Of a stretch of 33,284 bases of DNA, positions 1 to 9,236 are shown in pieces. Source of the DNA: Planctomycetota bacterium (GTDB taxonomy: Bacteria > Planctomycetota > Planctomycetia > Planctomycetales > Planctomycetaceae); contig VGZH01000065.1 in assembly GCA_016872645.1 (NCBI GenBank), positions 1 to 33,284 of the forward strand, given 5' to 3'. Numbering within the stretch: the stretch's first letter is position 1; each line of letters begins with the position of its first letter. Both the position numbers and the translations under genes were made by a program. The notes beneath the pieces were generated by a model. It was not told the origin of the DNA. It saw only the letters and a list, made by a program, of their open reading frames with translations, and did not search any database.

Positions 1-177
1 GCCAAGGAAGAAGAGGCCAAGAAGAAAGCCGAAGAGGAAAAGAAGAAGAAGGAAGAGGAAGAGAAAAAGAAGAAGGAAGAAGAGGAAAAGAAGAAGAAAG
101 AGGAAGAGGACAAGAAAAAGGCCGACGAAAAGAAGGACGACAAGAAGCCTGAAGAGAAGAAGGAAGAAAAGAAGTAA
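1..177 (+). CDS. C-terminal tail of a Lys/Glu-rich protein (partial)
   Basis: Frame 1 is open from the window edge to a TAA at 175-177 and encodes 58 residues that are almost only Lys and Glu, with a few Ala and Asp and one Pro. The runs alternate between blocks of K and blocks of E, as in a highly charged single helix or coiled-coil extension. Only this tail is inside the window, so the function of the protein cannot be told. A stem-loop just downstream (191-220) supports this being a genuine gene end. Such K/E tails occur on many unrelated proteins, and the family should be judged from the missing upstream part. Confidence 0.75.
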   Translation, partial: AKEEEAKKKAEEEKKKKEEEEKKKKEEEEKKKKEEEDKKKADEKKDDKKPEEKKEEKK

Positions 178-190
178 CCGGTTCGCTTCG

Positions 191-226
191 CAGCCCGCCT
201 GTCGCTTGGCAGTCGGGCTGCTTTCG
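191..226 (+). terminator. Hairpin terminator after the Lys/Glu-rich gene
   Basis: CAGCCCG (191-197) pairs with CGGGCTG (214-220), with an inner CTG/CAG extension and a short loop, followed by a modest T-rich stretch (CTTTCGTATT). It starts 13 bases after the stop codon. Its position also argues against the in-frame TTG at 206 as the start of the next gene. Confidence 0.6.
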
Positions 227-250
227 TATTCACAGGATGCGAGGCCAGCC

Positions 251-997
251 ATGCAATTGAAATGCGGGCAATGCGGAGCGCCCTTCCGGGGGGCGGACTT
301 GCATCTCGATCGCGGCATCGCTGTCTGCTCAGCCTGCGGCGGCGTGCAGCGCTTGCCGGGGCCAACGACCGTTGAATCAGTAAACAACTCGGAATCAGCG
401 GACTCTGGCAAATCGTTTCGTGACGTACCGATTCCGGAACAGTTCGCGTTGGAGAACGATGGACACGAATTGACTATTCGTCAACGCTGGTTTCATTGGG
501 CGTTGCTGTTTCTGTTGTGCTTTGCGATCGCCTGGGACAGTTTTCTGGTCGGCTGGTATTCGATGTTCGCGGGAGGCGGCGGGCCTCCCGGCGTGTTTGG
601 AGTTGTGTTCTTCGTCTTCCCGATTGCTCACGTCGCGGTCGGTGTCGGCCTGACGTATTTTGTGCTCGCGGGCTTGCTCAACTCGACCGTCATCCGCGTG
701 GCAGACGGAAAGCTCTCAGTGCGGCACGGCCCGATTCCGTGGTTCGGCAATCTCGATCTTCCGACGGACAGCATCGAGCAAATTTATTGCCAGAAGAAAC
801 TTCATAAAAGCCGCGACGACGACGGCCGCACGTCAACCTCGATGCAGTTCGAAGTCCACGCGATCGTCGGCGGACAAAAGCAAAAACTGCTCGGAGGCCT
901 GCACGACGCCGACCAAGCGCTGTTCGTCGAACAACGTCTCGAACGCTTCCTCAGCATCGAGGATCGAGCGGTGCCGGGTGAAATGGCGACGACGTAA
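251..997 (+). CDS. Zinc-ribbon membrane protein of unknown function
   Basis: A 248-residue protein. The N-terminus holds two CxxC pairs (CGQC near residue 5 and CSAC near residue 28), a small zinc ribbon. After a polar linker come two hydrophobic spans at about residues 80-105 and 120-155. The C-terminal half is soluble and looks like a PH-like or membrane-associated beta domain, which is inference. The ATG at 251 has GAGG six bases upstream; the frame is open from a TTG at 206, but that lies inside the preceding terminator. I do not recognise a specific family. The next gene begins 151 bp downstream on the same strand, so co-transcription is possible but not shown. Confidence 0.7.
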   Translation: MQLKCGQCGAPFRGADLHLDRGIAVCSACGGVQRLPGPTTVESVNNSESADSGKSFRDVPIPEQFALENDGHELTIRQRWFHWALLFLLCFAIAWDSFLVGWYSMFAGGGGPPGVFGVVFFVFPIAHVAVGVGLTYFVLAGLLNSTVIRVADGKLSVRHGPIPWFGNLDLPTDSIEQIYCQKKLHKSRDDDGRTSTSMQFEVHAIVGGQKQKLLGGLHDADQALFVEQRLERFLSIEDRAVPGEMATT

Positions 998-1148
998 TCG
1001 GCGGTTCTGGCAAAGTTGGCCAACGGCCGGCAGAGTTTCGAACAAACGGCTTCCGATTCGTCGTAAGCGTCGAATAGAATCCCAAACCTCCTGTGGCCGC
1101 CGTCTGTTCGGTCGCGATGACTTGCCCACCGGTTTTGAGGATTGACAA

Positions 1149-4100
1149 ATGCGCCGCTGGCTTACTGCGTGCTTGTGTCTCATGGGAATTGCCGTCAGTT
1201 CTACGCTTGGCGGACGGGGGACGTCGTCGATCGCAGCCGACGTTGTGGCAGACAAACTCGAATTTGGTCGCGATGTGCGAGCCATCCTGTCGAACAATTG
1301 CTTCAAGTGCCACGGCCCGGACGAAAAGCAGCGCCAGGCAGGACTGCGGCTCGATCAGAAAGAGGGAGCCACCACGAAGCTCGAATCGGGCAAGGTTGGC
1401 ATCGTCGCCGGTAAGTGGAGCGACAGCGAAATCATCGCGCGGCTGACGACCGATAACGCCGACCTCAAGATGCCTCCCCCCTCCTCCGGCAAGAAGGTCT
1501 CCCCCGAACAAATTGGAACGCTCAAACGCTGGATCGACGAAGGGGCCGAGTACAAGCCGCATTGGGCGTTCGTTACGGCCGTTCGCCCAGAGGTTCCCAA
1601 AGTGGTGGATGATTCGTGGATCAAGAACCCGATTGATCGCTTCGTGCTCGAGAAGTTGAACAAGGCGGGATTGAAACCGTCGCCGCAGGCAGACAAGGTC
1701 ACATTGATCCGACGCCTGACGTTCGATCTGACCGGCCTGCCGCCGACTCCCGCCGAAGTCGATGCGTACATCGCGGACAACTCACCGGAAGCTTACGACA
1801 AGCTCGTCGAGCGATTGTTCAATTCGGCGCGACACGGTGAGCATCAAGCACGCTACTGGCTCGACGCTGCGCGATACGGCGATACACACGGACTGCATCT
1901 CGACAACGAACGCTCGCTCTGGCCGTATCGCGATTGGGTCATCGGGGCGTTTAATCGTAACCTGCCGTTTGATCAATTCACGGTCGAGCAACTTGCGGGG
2001 GACCTGCTGCCGAACGCCACTCAAGAGCAACGCATCGCATCGGGATTCAACCGCTGCAACGTCACGACCAGCGAAGGTGGCTCGATCGACGACGAAGTTC
2101 GCGTGCGATACGCGGTGGATCGTACGGAAGCGATCGGCACCGTCTGGCTCGGACTGACAATCGGTTGCAGCGTTTGTCACGACCACAAGTTTGACCCAAT
2201 CACTCAGAAAGAGTTCTATCAGCTCTACGCCTTCTATGGCTCGACGGCCGATGCGGCGATGGACGGCAACGCGTTGCTCCCTCCGCCGGTGATCAAGCTG
2301 CCTTCGGCCGAGCACGCCGCGAAGTTCAAAGCGATCGACGATGAGCTTGCCGCCGTTCGCAAACAGATCAGCGAAGAAGTCGCGAGGATCGAATACACCG
2401 AGCCGGCACCCGTCGAAGAGAAACCGAACGGTGAACCAAAAGAGTTCGTGTGGATCGACGATGCCGCACCGTCGGGAGCACAGCTTCAGGGGGACTCGCC
2501 GTGGGAATTCGTGACGAAGCCGGCCCCTGTCTTCTCCGGCGAGAAGTCGACCAAGCGCACCGGGACTGCGATGTCTCAGCACTTCTTCACCGGAGCAACC
2601 GCTCCGCTGAAAGTCGGCGAAGGGGACAAGCTCTTCGCATATTGCTATCTCGATCCGGATAACCCGCCGAAGACGGTCATGCTGCAATGGAACGACGGCG
2701 CGTGGGAACATCGAGCCTTCTGGGGCGAAGACAAAATCGCGTTCGGTACGGGTGATGTGCCGGGACATCGCCGACTTGGCGACCTGCCCAAGCTCGGCGA
2801 ATGGGTGAGGCTGGAAGTCGATGCCGCGCACGTTGGTCTGCCGGCCGGCAAGCTTATTAACGGCTGGGCCTTCACCCAGTTTGGCGGCACGATGTATTGG
2901 GACAAGGCGGGCATCGTCACTCGCACTCCGCAAGACGGAGCAGGCTTTGAATCGCTGCTCGTCTGGGAGACATACGAGAAAGCTCAAGCTCAATCGAAAG
3001 TCCCGCAGCCGATCCGTGACGCGATCAAGCTCGAAGCCGACAAGCGAAACGACGACCAGAAAAAACAGATTCGCGAATACTTCCTGACCAACATCTACGC
3101 CAAGTCACAACCGCTTCTCGCGCCGCTTAACACCAAGATCGAAACTCTGAATAAACAGAGAGCGGACATCGACGGAGCGATTCCTTCGACGATGGTCATG
3201 GCGGATATGCCCCAGCTTCGCGAAACCAACATCCTGATTCGCGGCGCGTACAACAAGAAGGGGGACAAGGTCACGCATGGAGTCCCGGCCGCTCTCGGCG
3301 GCAAGCTCCCCGAAGGTGCTCCGGTCAATCGATTGGGACTCGCGAAGTGGCTGGTCGATCCGGCGCATCCGCTGAGCTCTCGTGTCACCGTCAATCGGTT
3401 CTGGCAACAATTTTTCGGCCGTGGCCTCGTGAAGACCTCCGAGGACTTCGGCGTTCAAGGCGAATGGCCGACCCATCCAGAGTTGCTCGACTGGCTGGCG
3501 ACGGAATTCCAAACGCCGACGGCTCGTACACTGGTCGAAAACAGCGAAGCCGCCGTTCCTAAGAATTGGGACATGCGACACATCCTGCGACTGATCGTCA
3601 CGTCGAACACGTATCGCCAATCGAGCCACGTTTTGGCGGACCTTGTGAAGCGCGATCCGGAAAACATGCTGCTCGCTCGCGGCCCCCGATTCCGATTCGA
3701 TGCCGAGGTCATTCGCGACGCAGCGCTGTTCACAAGCGGCCTGCTGGTCGAAAAAGTCGGTGGCAAGAGCGTGAAGACGTACCAGCCAGATGGACTGTGG
3801 GAAGCAGTCGCGTTTCAAGGAAGCACCACGAGCGTCTTCAAACGCGATTCCGGCGAAGCTCTTTATCGCCGCAGCATGTATACGTTTTGGAAGCGAACTT
3901 CGCCTCCCCCGCAGATGACAACCTTTGACGCTCCTTCGCGAGAAGTCTGCACCGTCCGCCGCCCGCGAACGAATACTCCGCTGCAAGCCTTGGCCACAAT
4001 GAACGATGTGCAATACGTCGAAGCCTCGCGCCACTTCGCCCGCCGCATGTTACTCGAAGGAGGCTCGACTTATCCGGATCGCCTGACTCACGGCTTCCGC

Positions 4101-4322
4101 CTCGTCACCGGCCGCAAGCCGTCATCTGCTGAACTGGAAATTCTCGTCGCCCTCTACCAAGAACATCACGCTCATTACCAAACCAAGGCAGATGAGGCCG
4201 TCAAACTTCTCAGCATCGGCGAATCTAAACGGGATGAATCGCTCAACCCCAGCGAATATGCCGCGATGACCATGGTCGGAAATCTCCTCCTGAATCTCGA
4301 CGAGACATTGACCAAAGAGTGA
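1149..4322 (+). CDS. Planctomycete cytochrome c / DUF1549 / DUF1553 protein
   Basis: A 1057-residue exported protein with a signal peptide (about residues 1-30). A planctomycete cytochrome-c domain follows with haem motif CFKCH at 51-55. DUF1549 spans about 160-370 ([13 protein letters not shown] near 236-248) and contains a second CxxCH (CSVCH, 340-344). DUF1553 spans about 720-1000 ([12 protein letters not shown] at 749-760, [13 protein letters not shown] at 941-953). Between them, residues 430-610 form an extra beta-rich segment with many Trp and Gly, resembling a LamG or carbohydrate-binding fold. The family is abundant in planctomycetes, normally paired with DUF1501 proteins as here, and is thought to act in the periplasm, possibly on polysaccharides; the reaction is unproven. 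Length and domain order are normal, and GAGG lies 9 bases before the start. Confidence 0.93.
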   Translation: MRRWLTACLCLMGIAVSSTLGGRGTSSIAADVVADKLEFGRDVRAILSNNCFKCHGPDEKQRQAGLRLDQKEGATTKLESGKVGIVAGKWSDSEIIARLTTDNADLKMPPPSSGKKVSPEQIGTLKRWIDEGAEYKPHWAFVTAVRPEVPKVVDDSWIKNPIDRFVLEKLNKAGLKPSPQADKVTLIRRLTFDLTGLPPTPAEVDAYIADNSPEAYDKLVERLFNSARHGEHQARYWLDAARYGDTHGLHLDNERSLWPYRDWVIGAFNRNLPFDQFTVEQLAGDLLPNATQEQRIASGFNRCNVTTSEGGSIDDEVRVRYAVDRTEAIGTVWLGLTIGCSVCHDHKFDPITQKEFYQLYAFYGSTADAAMDGNALLPPPVIKLPSAEHAAKFKAIDDELAAVRKQISEEVARIEYTEPAPVEEKPNGEPKEFVWIDDAAPSGAQLQGDSPWEFVTKPAPVFSGEKSTKRTGTAMSQHFFTGATAPLKVGEGDKLFAYCYLDPDNPPKTVMLQWNDGAWEHRAFWGEDKIAFGTGDVPGHRRLGDLPKLGEWVRLEVDAAHVGLPAGKLINGWAFTQFGGTMYWDKAGIVTRTPQDGAGFESLLVWETYEKAQAQSKVPQPIRDAIKLEADKRNDDQKKQIREYFLTNIYAKSQPLLAPLNTKIETLNKQRADIDGAIPSTMVMADMPQLRETNILIRGAYNKKGDKVTHGVPAALGGKLPEGAPVNRLGLAKWLVDPAHPLSSRVTVNRFWQQFFGRGLVKTSEDFGVQGEWPTHPELLDWLATEFQTPTARTLVENSEAAVPKNWDMRHILRLIVTSNTYRQSSHVLADLVKRDPENMLLARGPRFRFDAEVIRDAALFTSGLLVEKVGGKSVKTYQPDGLWEAVAFQGSTTSVFKRDSGEALYRRSMYTFWKRTSPPPQMTTFDAPSREVCTVRRPRTNTPLQALATMNDVQYVEASRHFARRMLLEGGSTYPDRLTHGFRLVTGRKPSSAELEILVALYQEHHAHYQTKADEAVKLLSIGESKRDESLNPSEYAAMTMVGNLLLNLDETLTKE

Positions 4323-4456
4323 TTTTATGGCGCGCTGCGTCAGCACCGCTTTGGAACTGTGCCGCGCAGCCGGCCTGGAAGGACACGCAGAACAAAAGGC
4401 TTCGCCAGAAGGCCAAAACTGTGCGGATAGACTGCACTCCAACGGAAACCAAAACC

Positions 4457-5914
4457 ATGAACCCGATTCAAGAATACCAACTGCGTGACACTCGACGTTA
4501 CTTCTTCGGCAAGGCGGCGGCCGGGATCGGCGGGGCCGCGTTGGCTTCGATGATGAAACCGGAGCTGCTGCGTGCCGATTCGGCGGATGAATCGGCGGGC
4601 GTGTTGCCGGCGCTGCATCATCCTCCGACGGCCAAGCGAGTCATCTGGCTGTTCATGGCCGATGGGCCTTCGCAGATGGACCTGTTCGATTACAAGCCGA
4701 AGATGGAGGAATACTTCGACAAGGACTTGCCAGACTCGGTGCGTAACGGACAACGCATCACGACGATGACGTCGGGACAAACGCGGTTCCCAATCGCTCC
4801 GACGCTGTTCAAGTTTCGGCCGCACGGCGACAACGGGACGCTCATCAGCGAGCTGCTACCGGAAATTGGTTCGATCGTCGATGACATCACGATCGTGAAG
4901 TCGATGCACACCGACGCGATCAATCACGACCCGGCGATCACGTTTATTCAAACGGGAAGCGAACTCCCCGGCCGCCCCAGCGCGGGTGCTTGGATTTCTT
5001 ACGGCATCGGCAGCCCGAATCAAAATTTGCCGAGCTTCGTTGTGCTGACATCGCGCATCGCGCCCGGTTCAGCGACGCAGGCGCTCTTCTCTCGCTTGTG
5101 GGGTTCGGGCTTCCTGCCGACGAAGCATCAGGGAGTCGGTCTGCGATCACAGGGGGATCCGGTGCTGTACCTCTCGAACCCGGCAGGGGTCGATCCGACG
5201 ACGCGCCGCAAGATGCTCGACGGTCTGGCCAAGCTGAACCAGAAACGATTCGAGGAAGTGGGCGATCCGGAGATTAACACGCGCATCGCGCAGTACGAAA
5301 TGGCATTCCGCATGCAAACGTCGGTACCAGAACTGACTGACATCTCGAAGGAGCCGAAGCATGTGCTCGACATGTACGGCCCGGAAGTCACCGATCCCGG
5401 CACGTTTGCTTACAATTGCCTGCTCGCGCGCCGCATGGCCGAGCGTGGCGTGCGTTACACGCAAGTCTTCCTGCGCGGCTGGGATCATCACGGTGCTTTG
5501 CCGGGCAGCATCCGCCAACTGACAAAGGCTGCCGACCGTCCCGCCGCCGCGCTGGTCAAAGACTTGAAGCAACGTGGAATGCTCGACGACACGCTGGTCG
5601 TCTGGGGCGGCGAGTTCGGCCGCACAGTTTACAGCCAAGGGACGCTGACCAAAGACAACTACGGCCGCGATCATCACCCGCGCAATTTCACGATGTGGTT
5701 CGCCGGCGGCGGCATGAAGAAGGGCCTCGTCCACGGCGAGACCGACGACTTCTCCTACAACATCACTGAAAAGCCGATGCATGTCCACGACCTCAACGCC
5801 ACGCTGCTGCATTGCCTGGGCATCGACCATGAAAAGCTGACCTACCGCTTCCAAGGCCGCGACTTCCGCCTGACCGATGTGCATGGCAACGTCGTGAAGG
5901 AAATCCTGGCGTGA
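4457..5914 (+). CDS. DUF1501 family exported protein
   Basis: A 485-residue protein with a twin-arginine-type leader (RRYFFGKA at 13-20, then a Gly/Ala-rich hydrophobic stretch to about residue 32). Residues 60-480 match the DUF1501 family, which is related to the alkaline-phosphatase/sulfatase fold; landmarks are [22 protein letters not shown] and a late GRDHHPRNF. It is the usual downstream partner of DUF1549/DUF1553 proteins, and the two probably act together in the periplasm. The frame is open upstream from a GTG at 4319 that overlaps the previous stop codon. I chose the ATG at 4457 because the leader begins directly after it and the extra 46 residues look like untranslated sequence. No strong ribosome-binding site is visible before 4457. 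Confidence 0.92.
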   Translation: MNPIQEYQLRDTRRYFFGKAAAGIGGAALASMMKPELLRADSADESAGVLPALHHPPTAKRVIWLFMADGPSQMDLFDYKPKMEEYFDKDLPDSVRNGQRITTMTSGQTRFPIAPTLFKFRPHGDNGTLISELLPEIGSIVDDITIVKSMHTDAINHDPAITFIQTGSELPGRPSAGAWISYGIGSPNQNLPSFVVLTSRIAPGSATQALFSRLWGSGFLPTKHQGVGLRSQGDPVLYLSNPAGVDPTTRRKMLDGLAKLNQKRFEEVGDPEINTRIAQYEMAFRMQTSVPELTDISKEPKHVLDMYGPEVTDPGTFAYNCLLARRMAERGVRYTQVFLRGWDHHGALPGSIRQLTKAADRPAAALVKDLKQRGMLDDTLVVWGGEFGRTVYSQGTLTKDNYGRDHHPRNFTMWFAGGGMKKGLVHGETDDFSYNITEKPMHVHDLNATLLHCLGIDHEKLTYRFQGRDFRLTDVHGNVVKEILA

Positions 5915-5922
5915 ATGACGCC

Positions 5923-5938
5923 GTGGCGCATGCGCCAC
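5923..5938. terminator. 16-bp palindrome between convergent genes
   Basis: GTGGCGCATGCGCCAC is a perfect palindrome in the 27-bp gap between the DUF1501 stop (5914) and the convergent hydratase stop (5942). It lacks a clear T tract on either side, so a shared bidirectional transcription stop is inferred from position and stem strength only. Confidence 0.5.
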
Positions 5939-5941
5939 AGG

Positions 5942-6727
5942 TCATACTAACTTGGTCGTCACGGTTCCGAAGCAGCCGAAGTCGGCGAGCAGCTGGCTGC
6001 CGAGTTCGATGGGGATCGGCACCACGCTCGTGCCAGTGGTGATGACTTCGCCAGCTCGCAGGCCGATCCCCTGTTCGCGTAGTTCGTTGGCGATCCAGGT
6101 CATGGCAAGTCGCGGATCGCCCAGCACATTGGCTCCGACGCCTTCGCGAGCGAGTGTGCCATTCAACAGCAACTTCACGGCATGCGACGGCAAATCGATC
6201 GAACGCCAGTCGGCGGTCGTCGCATCACCCAACACAAATTGATGAGCACAGGCGCAATCGGCGATGAGCTGCGGGGAGCCGACAATGCAGAAGTTGTTGT
6301 AGCGCGAGTCAGGAATCTCGATGGCGGGATGCAGCGTGTCGATCGCGGCCATGACTTCGGCGAGTTCGTAAGGCTGCGGCCTCGGCGGCAGGTCGCGGCC
6401 CAGTCGAAAAGCGAACTCCGCTTCGGCGACGCGCATCCGATTGTTGCCCAGCCGAATCGGTGTGCCGTCGGGATGAACTCGATTGGCCAGCAATCGACCG
6501 GCGAGTGGCCCATCCACTTGCAGATGCTTCTGACCGGCGACGCTGGTCGCGGCGATCTTCCAACCAACAGTGGCTTGGCCAGAGAGGTTGCCGACGCGAC
6601 GCTGACTTTCGTAGCCGTCGGCTCGCGTCACGGGACGAAATGCTTCGGGAATTGCGTCGATGTAGCGTTCTTCGTTCCAGGCATTCCACAAGAACTCGGC
6701 CGCGTGTTGTGATTGATCTTGGTTCAT
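5942..6727 (-). CDS. 2-keto-4-pentenoate hydratase / fumarylacetoacetate hydrolase family protein
   Basis: A 261-residue protein of the FAH superfamily, close in size and layout to MhpD-type hydratases, which add water to 2-hydroxy-penta-dienoates in meta-cleavage pathways and depend on a divalent metal. Visible landmarks are GWKIAATS, an acidic metal-site motif AEAEFAF at about residues 101-107, and a C-terminal region ending in a GTS-VVPIPIELG segment. The start at 6727 is 7 bases after the stop codon of the dehydrogenase upstream, with the purine-rich AAAGGGATGA overlapping that stop; longer in-frame starts would lie inside that gene. Tight spacing suggests one transcript and linked roles, although no aromatic ring-cleavage enzyme is nearby. 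The substrate is unknown. Confidence 0.85.
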   Translation of the reverse strand: MNQDQSQHAAEFLWNAWNEERYIDAIPEAFRPVTRADGYESQRRVGNLSGQATVGWKIAATSVAGQKHLQVDGPLAGRLLANRVHPDGTPIRLGNNRMRVAEAEFAFRLGRDLPPRPQPYELAEVMAAIDTLHPAIEIPDSRYNNFCIVGSPQLIADCACAHQFVLGDATTADWRSIDLPSHAVKLLLNGTLAREGVGANVLGDPRLAMTWIANELREQGIGLRAGEVITTGTSVVPIPIELGSQLLADFGCFGTVTTKLV

Positions 6728-6734
6728 GAATGGC

Positions 6735-8006
6735 TCATCCCTTTCGATTATGTGCTGCGAATCGGGCCAACATATATCGGCTGGCGTCGACATGCGGTAC
6801 GGCTCCATTGAGTATCTCGGCGACCAGCTTGCCCGTGGCGGGGGACATGGACACGCCGAGCATGTTGTGGCCGGCGGCGATCAACACATTGTCCATCGTT
6901 GGGCTGCGGTCGATGATCGGCACACTGTCGGGGGTCATCGGCCGCCAGCCGAACCATTCTTCTTCAATCGGCTCCGCGGGCGTTTCGTCGAAGTAGTGAG
7001 CCGCTCCGATCGTCAGGAGCGCGAGTCGTTGACGGTTCAGGGTCGCGTCGTATCCGGCGAACTCCATCGTCGAACCCAGTCGATAGCCGGAGAGCATTGG
7101 CGTGATGGCGACTCGGTCCTCTTCACAGAGCATCGGCAAAGTCACGCACTTCACAGGACGCCGCATCGTGATCGAGTAGCCTTTGCCGGGCTGAATCGGC
7201 ACTCGGCAATCAAGTTCGCGATTGAGCCACGGAGTCAGCGCGCCTGCGGCCACCACGAAGGCATCCGCCGCGATCTCGGCGGACGACGTGAGGACTCGAA
7301 CCGCGCGAGCGCCCTCGCGAACAAAGCCCTTCACTTCGCAATCGTCGCGAATCGTCACGCCCAGTCCGGTGAGGACTCGACGCCACGAGGACATGAGTTT
7401 GTCGGGCCTGAGATGCGCGTCGCCGGGATAATGCCAACCTCCCGCGAGACCGCGTTTGAGTGCTGGTTCCAAATCACGCACGTCGTCGCCGGCCAAACGA
7501 GTCAGCGACATGCCGAACGTGGTTCGCAGCAACTCGGCGGCCTGATCATGATGTTCCAATCCCGCTCGTGTCCGAAAGGGAAACAGCAAGCCTCGCGTTT
7601 GCCACTCGCAATCGAACGGTTCGTTGGCCATCAGTTCGTCGTACAGTGACCTTGAAGCTTGCAGCAATGCTTGAATCGCTTGAGCCGAGTGGAGCATGTC
7701 ACGCTCGTTACAGCGACGAGCGAACTGAAACAGCCAGCTCCACAACGCCAGATCGAAGCGGGGCTTGATCGAGAAAGGTGAGTTTTTCGAGACCAGTGCT
7801 TTGAGTGTTTGACCAATCGCGCCGGGAAGGTTGAGCGGCAGGACGTGGCTGGGCGAAACGAAGCCGCAATTGCCGTGCGAGCAGGCCTTGCCGAATTGGC
7901 CACGGTCCAGCACGGTCACACTGTCCCATCCGGACTTCTTCAGGAAATAGGCACACGCGGCTCCGATGACTCCGCCACCCACGACGATCACTCGGCCGCG
8001 ATTCAT
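6735..8006 (-). CDS. FAD-dependent D-amino acid dehydrogenase (DadA-like)
   Basis: A 423-residue protein of the DAO/DadA flavoprotein family, which oxidises amino acids (usually D-forms, or hydroxyproline and glycine-like substrates) to 2-oxo acids. The N-terminus carries the dinucleotide-binding GGGVIG motif followed by the aliphatic helix and an acidic residue (VLDRG) ending the second strand. A CSHGNCGFVSPSH segment near 40-52 is typical of DadA relatives. The C-terminus has WFGWRPMTPDSVPIIDR and GHNMLGVSMSPATGKL, the substrate and FAD contact regions. I chose the ATG at 8006, preceded by GAGG at 8 bases, over a GTG two codons upstream. It is followed at 7 bp by an FAH-family hydratase. 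Substrate is not decided by sequence. Confidence 0.9.
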   Translation of the reverse strand: MNRGRVIVVGGGVIGAACAYFLKKSGWDSVTVLDRGQFGKACSHGNCGFVSPSHVLPLNLPGAIGQTLKALVSKNSPFSIKPRFDLALWSWLFQFARRCNERDMLHSAQAIQALLQASRSLYDELMANEPFDCEWQTRGLLFPFRTRAGLEHHDQAAELLRTTFGMSLTRLAGDDVRDLEPALKRGLAGGWHYPGDAHLRPDKLMSSWRRVLTGLGVTIRDDCEVKGFVREGARAVRVLTSSAEIAADAFVVAAGALTPWLNRELDCRVPIQPGKGYSITMRRPVKCVTLPMLCEEDRVAITPMLSGYRLGSTMEFAGYDATLNRQRLALLTIGAAHYFDETPAEPIEEEWFGWRPMTPDSVPIIDRSPTMDNVLIAAGHNMLGVSMSPATGKLVAEILNGAVPHVDASRYMLARFAAHNRKG

Positions 8007-8075
8007 CGGCACAACCTCACGATTCGACTCTCAATCTCGGTGACGCAAACGCGGCCGAGCGTGTCTGTTTGGAAC

Positions 8076-8152
8076 ATGAATACGGAAGTCAGAATGAAAT
8101 GCATCTCAGATATTCTGCGATCCAAATTCGGCATTCGCTATTCCGTATTCAT
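8076..8152. repeat. 12-bp inverted repeat with nested hairpin
   Basis: ATGAATACGGAA (8076-8087) recurs inverted at 8141-8152, separated by 53 bases. Inside, CAGAAT (8090-8095) faces ATTCTG (8112-8117). The right arm overlaps the last four codons of the TauE-like gene, whose stop is at 8138-8140. The whole stretch is more AT-rich than its surroundings. It may act as a transcription stop between the two minus-strand genes or be a small palindromic repeat element. Confidence 0.55.
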
Positions 8153-9026
8153 TCTCTCTGCCCAGGCGGACCGCAGCATCATCGCTGCCGCGTAGACTAC
8201 GGCAACGACCACAAGCCAGCGAACGTACTCCAGCGGCATCTCCTTGACGAGATAAGCCGCGATCAAGACGGACGGCAAGCCGGCCAGAGTCATCGTCAAC
8301 GCGGCCCGTGCGTCGAAGCGGCCTTCGCGGGCGAATCGTATTCCTCCCACCGGCATGAGAAACGCGCACGAACCCATCATGATCGGGAATGCCGCCCGGG
8401 GACTCATTCCCAACAGGCTCACAACGATCAGGCACGGCCCGTACAAGCCGATCCCCAGAGTCATCAAAGCACCCAACAGAAAATTGGCCGCCAGTCCGGC
8501 CGCCAGGAAAGTCCCTTTCAGAGTGAGTGCCTCACCGCCGGTCGGACCCACGTTGAATTGTTTCATGAGCATCAGCACCGCCGCCGCGAGCAACGCGCCG
8601 CCCATGCCGCACTGAACCGTCCGCCGGGACCAGTGGGCCACGAAGCTCGCGCCCAGCCAGGCTCCGATCACCGACGCGGCGATCATCAGCATGAGCGTGA
8701 CGGCATCGACCTCGACGATGGCGATGTAGATGAAAGCCTGCACGATTGTCGGAATCGCGTAACCGACGTTCAACGTTCCGGGAATCTGCTCGTCGGACAC
8801 CGATCGAAGGAACTTGAAGGCCGACGCGGTCGGAGCAAAGTTGCCGATTCCCAGCGTGTCGAAAAACGTGCAGACGAAGGCGACGACCGCGTGGACCGGT
8901 GTGTGACGATTTGCTGGCGGAGCATCCCCGCTTCGTGCACCTCGCGCCAGCCTCGACCAGGTGACGATGAACCACAACGTCACAACGGCGAGAGCAGCAA
9001 ATAGTGTCGTCTGCAAAGTGTTCATG
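8138..9026 (-). CDS. TauE/SafE family membrane transporter
   Basis: A roughly 295-residue integral membrane protein with about eight hydrophobic helices, matching the TauE/SafE family (DUF81), exporters or importers of sulfite, sulfoacetate and other organic anions. The two family repeats can be seen: a first block with FDTLGIGNFAPTASAF near residues 55-70 and a second with NFLLGALMTLGIGLYGP around 185-200. The frame is open further upstream to 9103; I prefer the ATG at 9026 (GGAA 9 bases upstream), with 9035 a close alternative, because the first membrane helix starts there. The dehydrogenase on the same strand follows after 131 bp containing an inverted repeat. The substrate cannot be told; an organic acid linked to the two downstream enzymes is one guess. 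Confidence 0.85.
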
Positions 9027-9137
9027 CCGAACATTTCCGGAGAGGTTTTCCGCATCATGTCACATTCGGCGGCATCCGCAAACCACGAGCGAAGGATGGT
9101 CACTCCGGCTGCTCACGACGGCGATTCGAAGGCCCTG

Positions 9138-9166
9138 TTTCCAAACCGCCGACGAGTGAGGATACT
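9138..9166 (+). promoter_or_regulatory. Possible sigma70-like promoter for the MFS-ABC genes
   Basis: TTTCCA (9138-9143) and GATACT (9161-9166) are separated by 17 bases; each matches four of six consensus positions. It sits in the divergent gap about 70 bases before the MFS start. A perfect 7-bp stem (9177-9183 with 9190-9196) lies just past the expected start point. The match is weak. Confidence 0.3.
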
Positions 9167-9236
9167 CTCTCCCCCTGTCAGCGGCAGATCGCTGACGAGC
9201 AGGCGACAAGTGGCACTCCCCTGAGAAGGACATCGC

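Noticed and set aside
1782-2993. A 403-codon open frame on the minus strand
   Set aside because: It lies fully inside the DUF1549/DUF1553 gene, opposite strand, with an Arg-rich translation typical of a shadow frame in G+C-rich DNA and no recognisable motif.
4319-4456. Extended GTG start for the DUF1501 gene
   Set aside because: It would add 46 residues before the twin-arginine leader, making the export signal internal, and the added sequence has no family resemblance.
6726-7649. A 307-codon plus-strand frame opposite the DadA-like gene
   Set aside because: The minus-strand frame carries clear FAD-binding motifs; this one has a His/Arg-rich, low-information translation.
8069-9004. A 311-codon plus-strand frame opposite the TauE-like gene
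   Set aside because: The translation is rich in His, Arg and Gln, as expected from the antisense of membrane-helix codons, and has no start signal.
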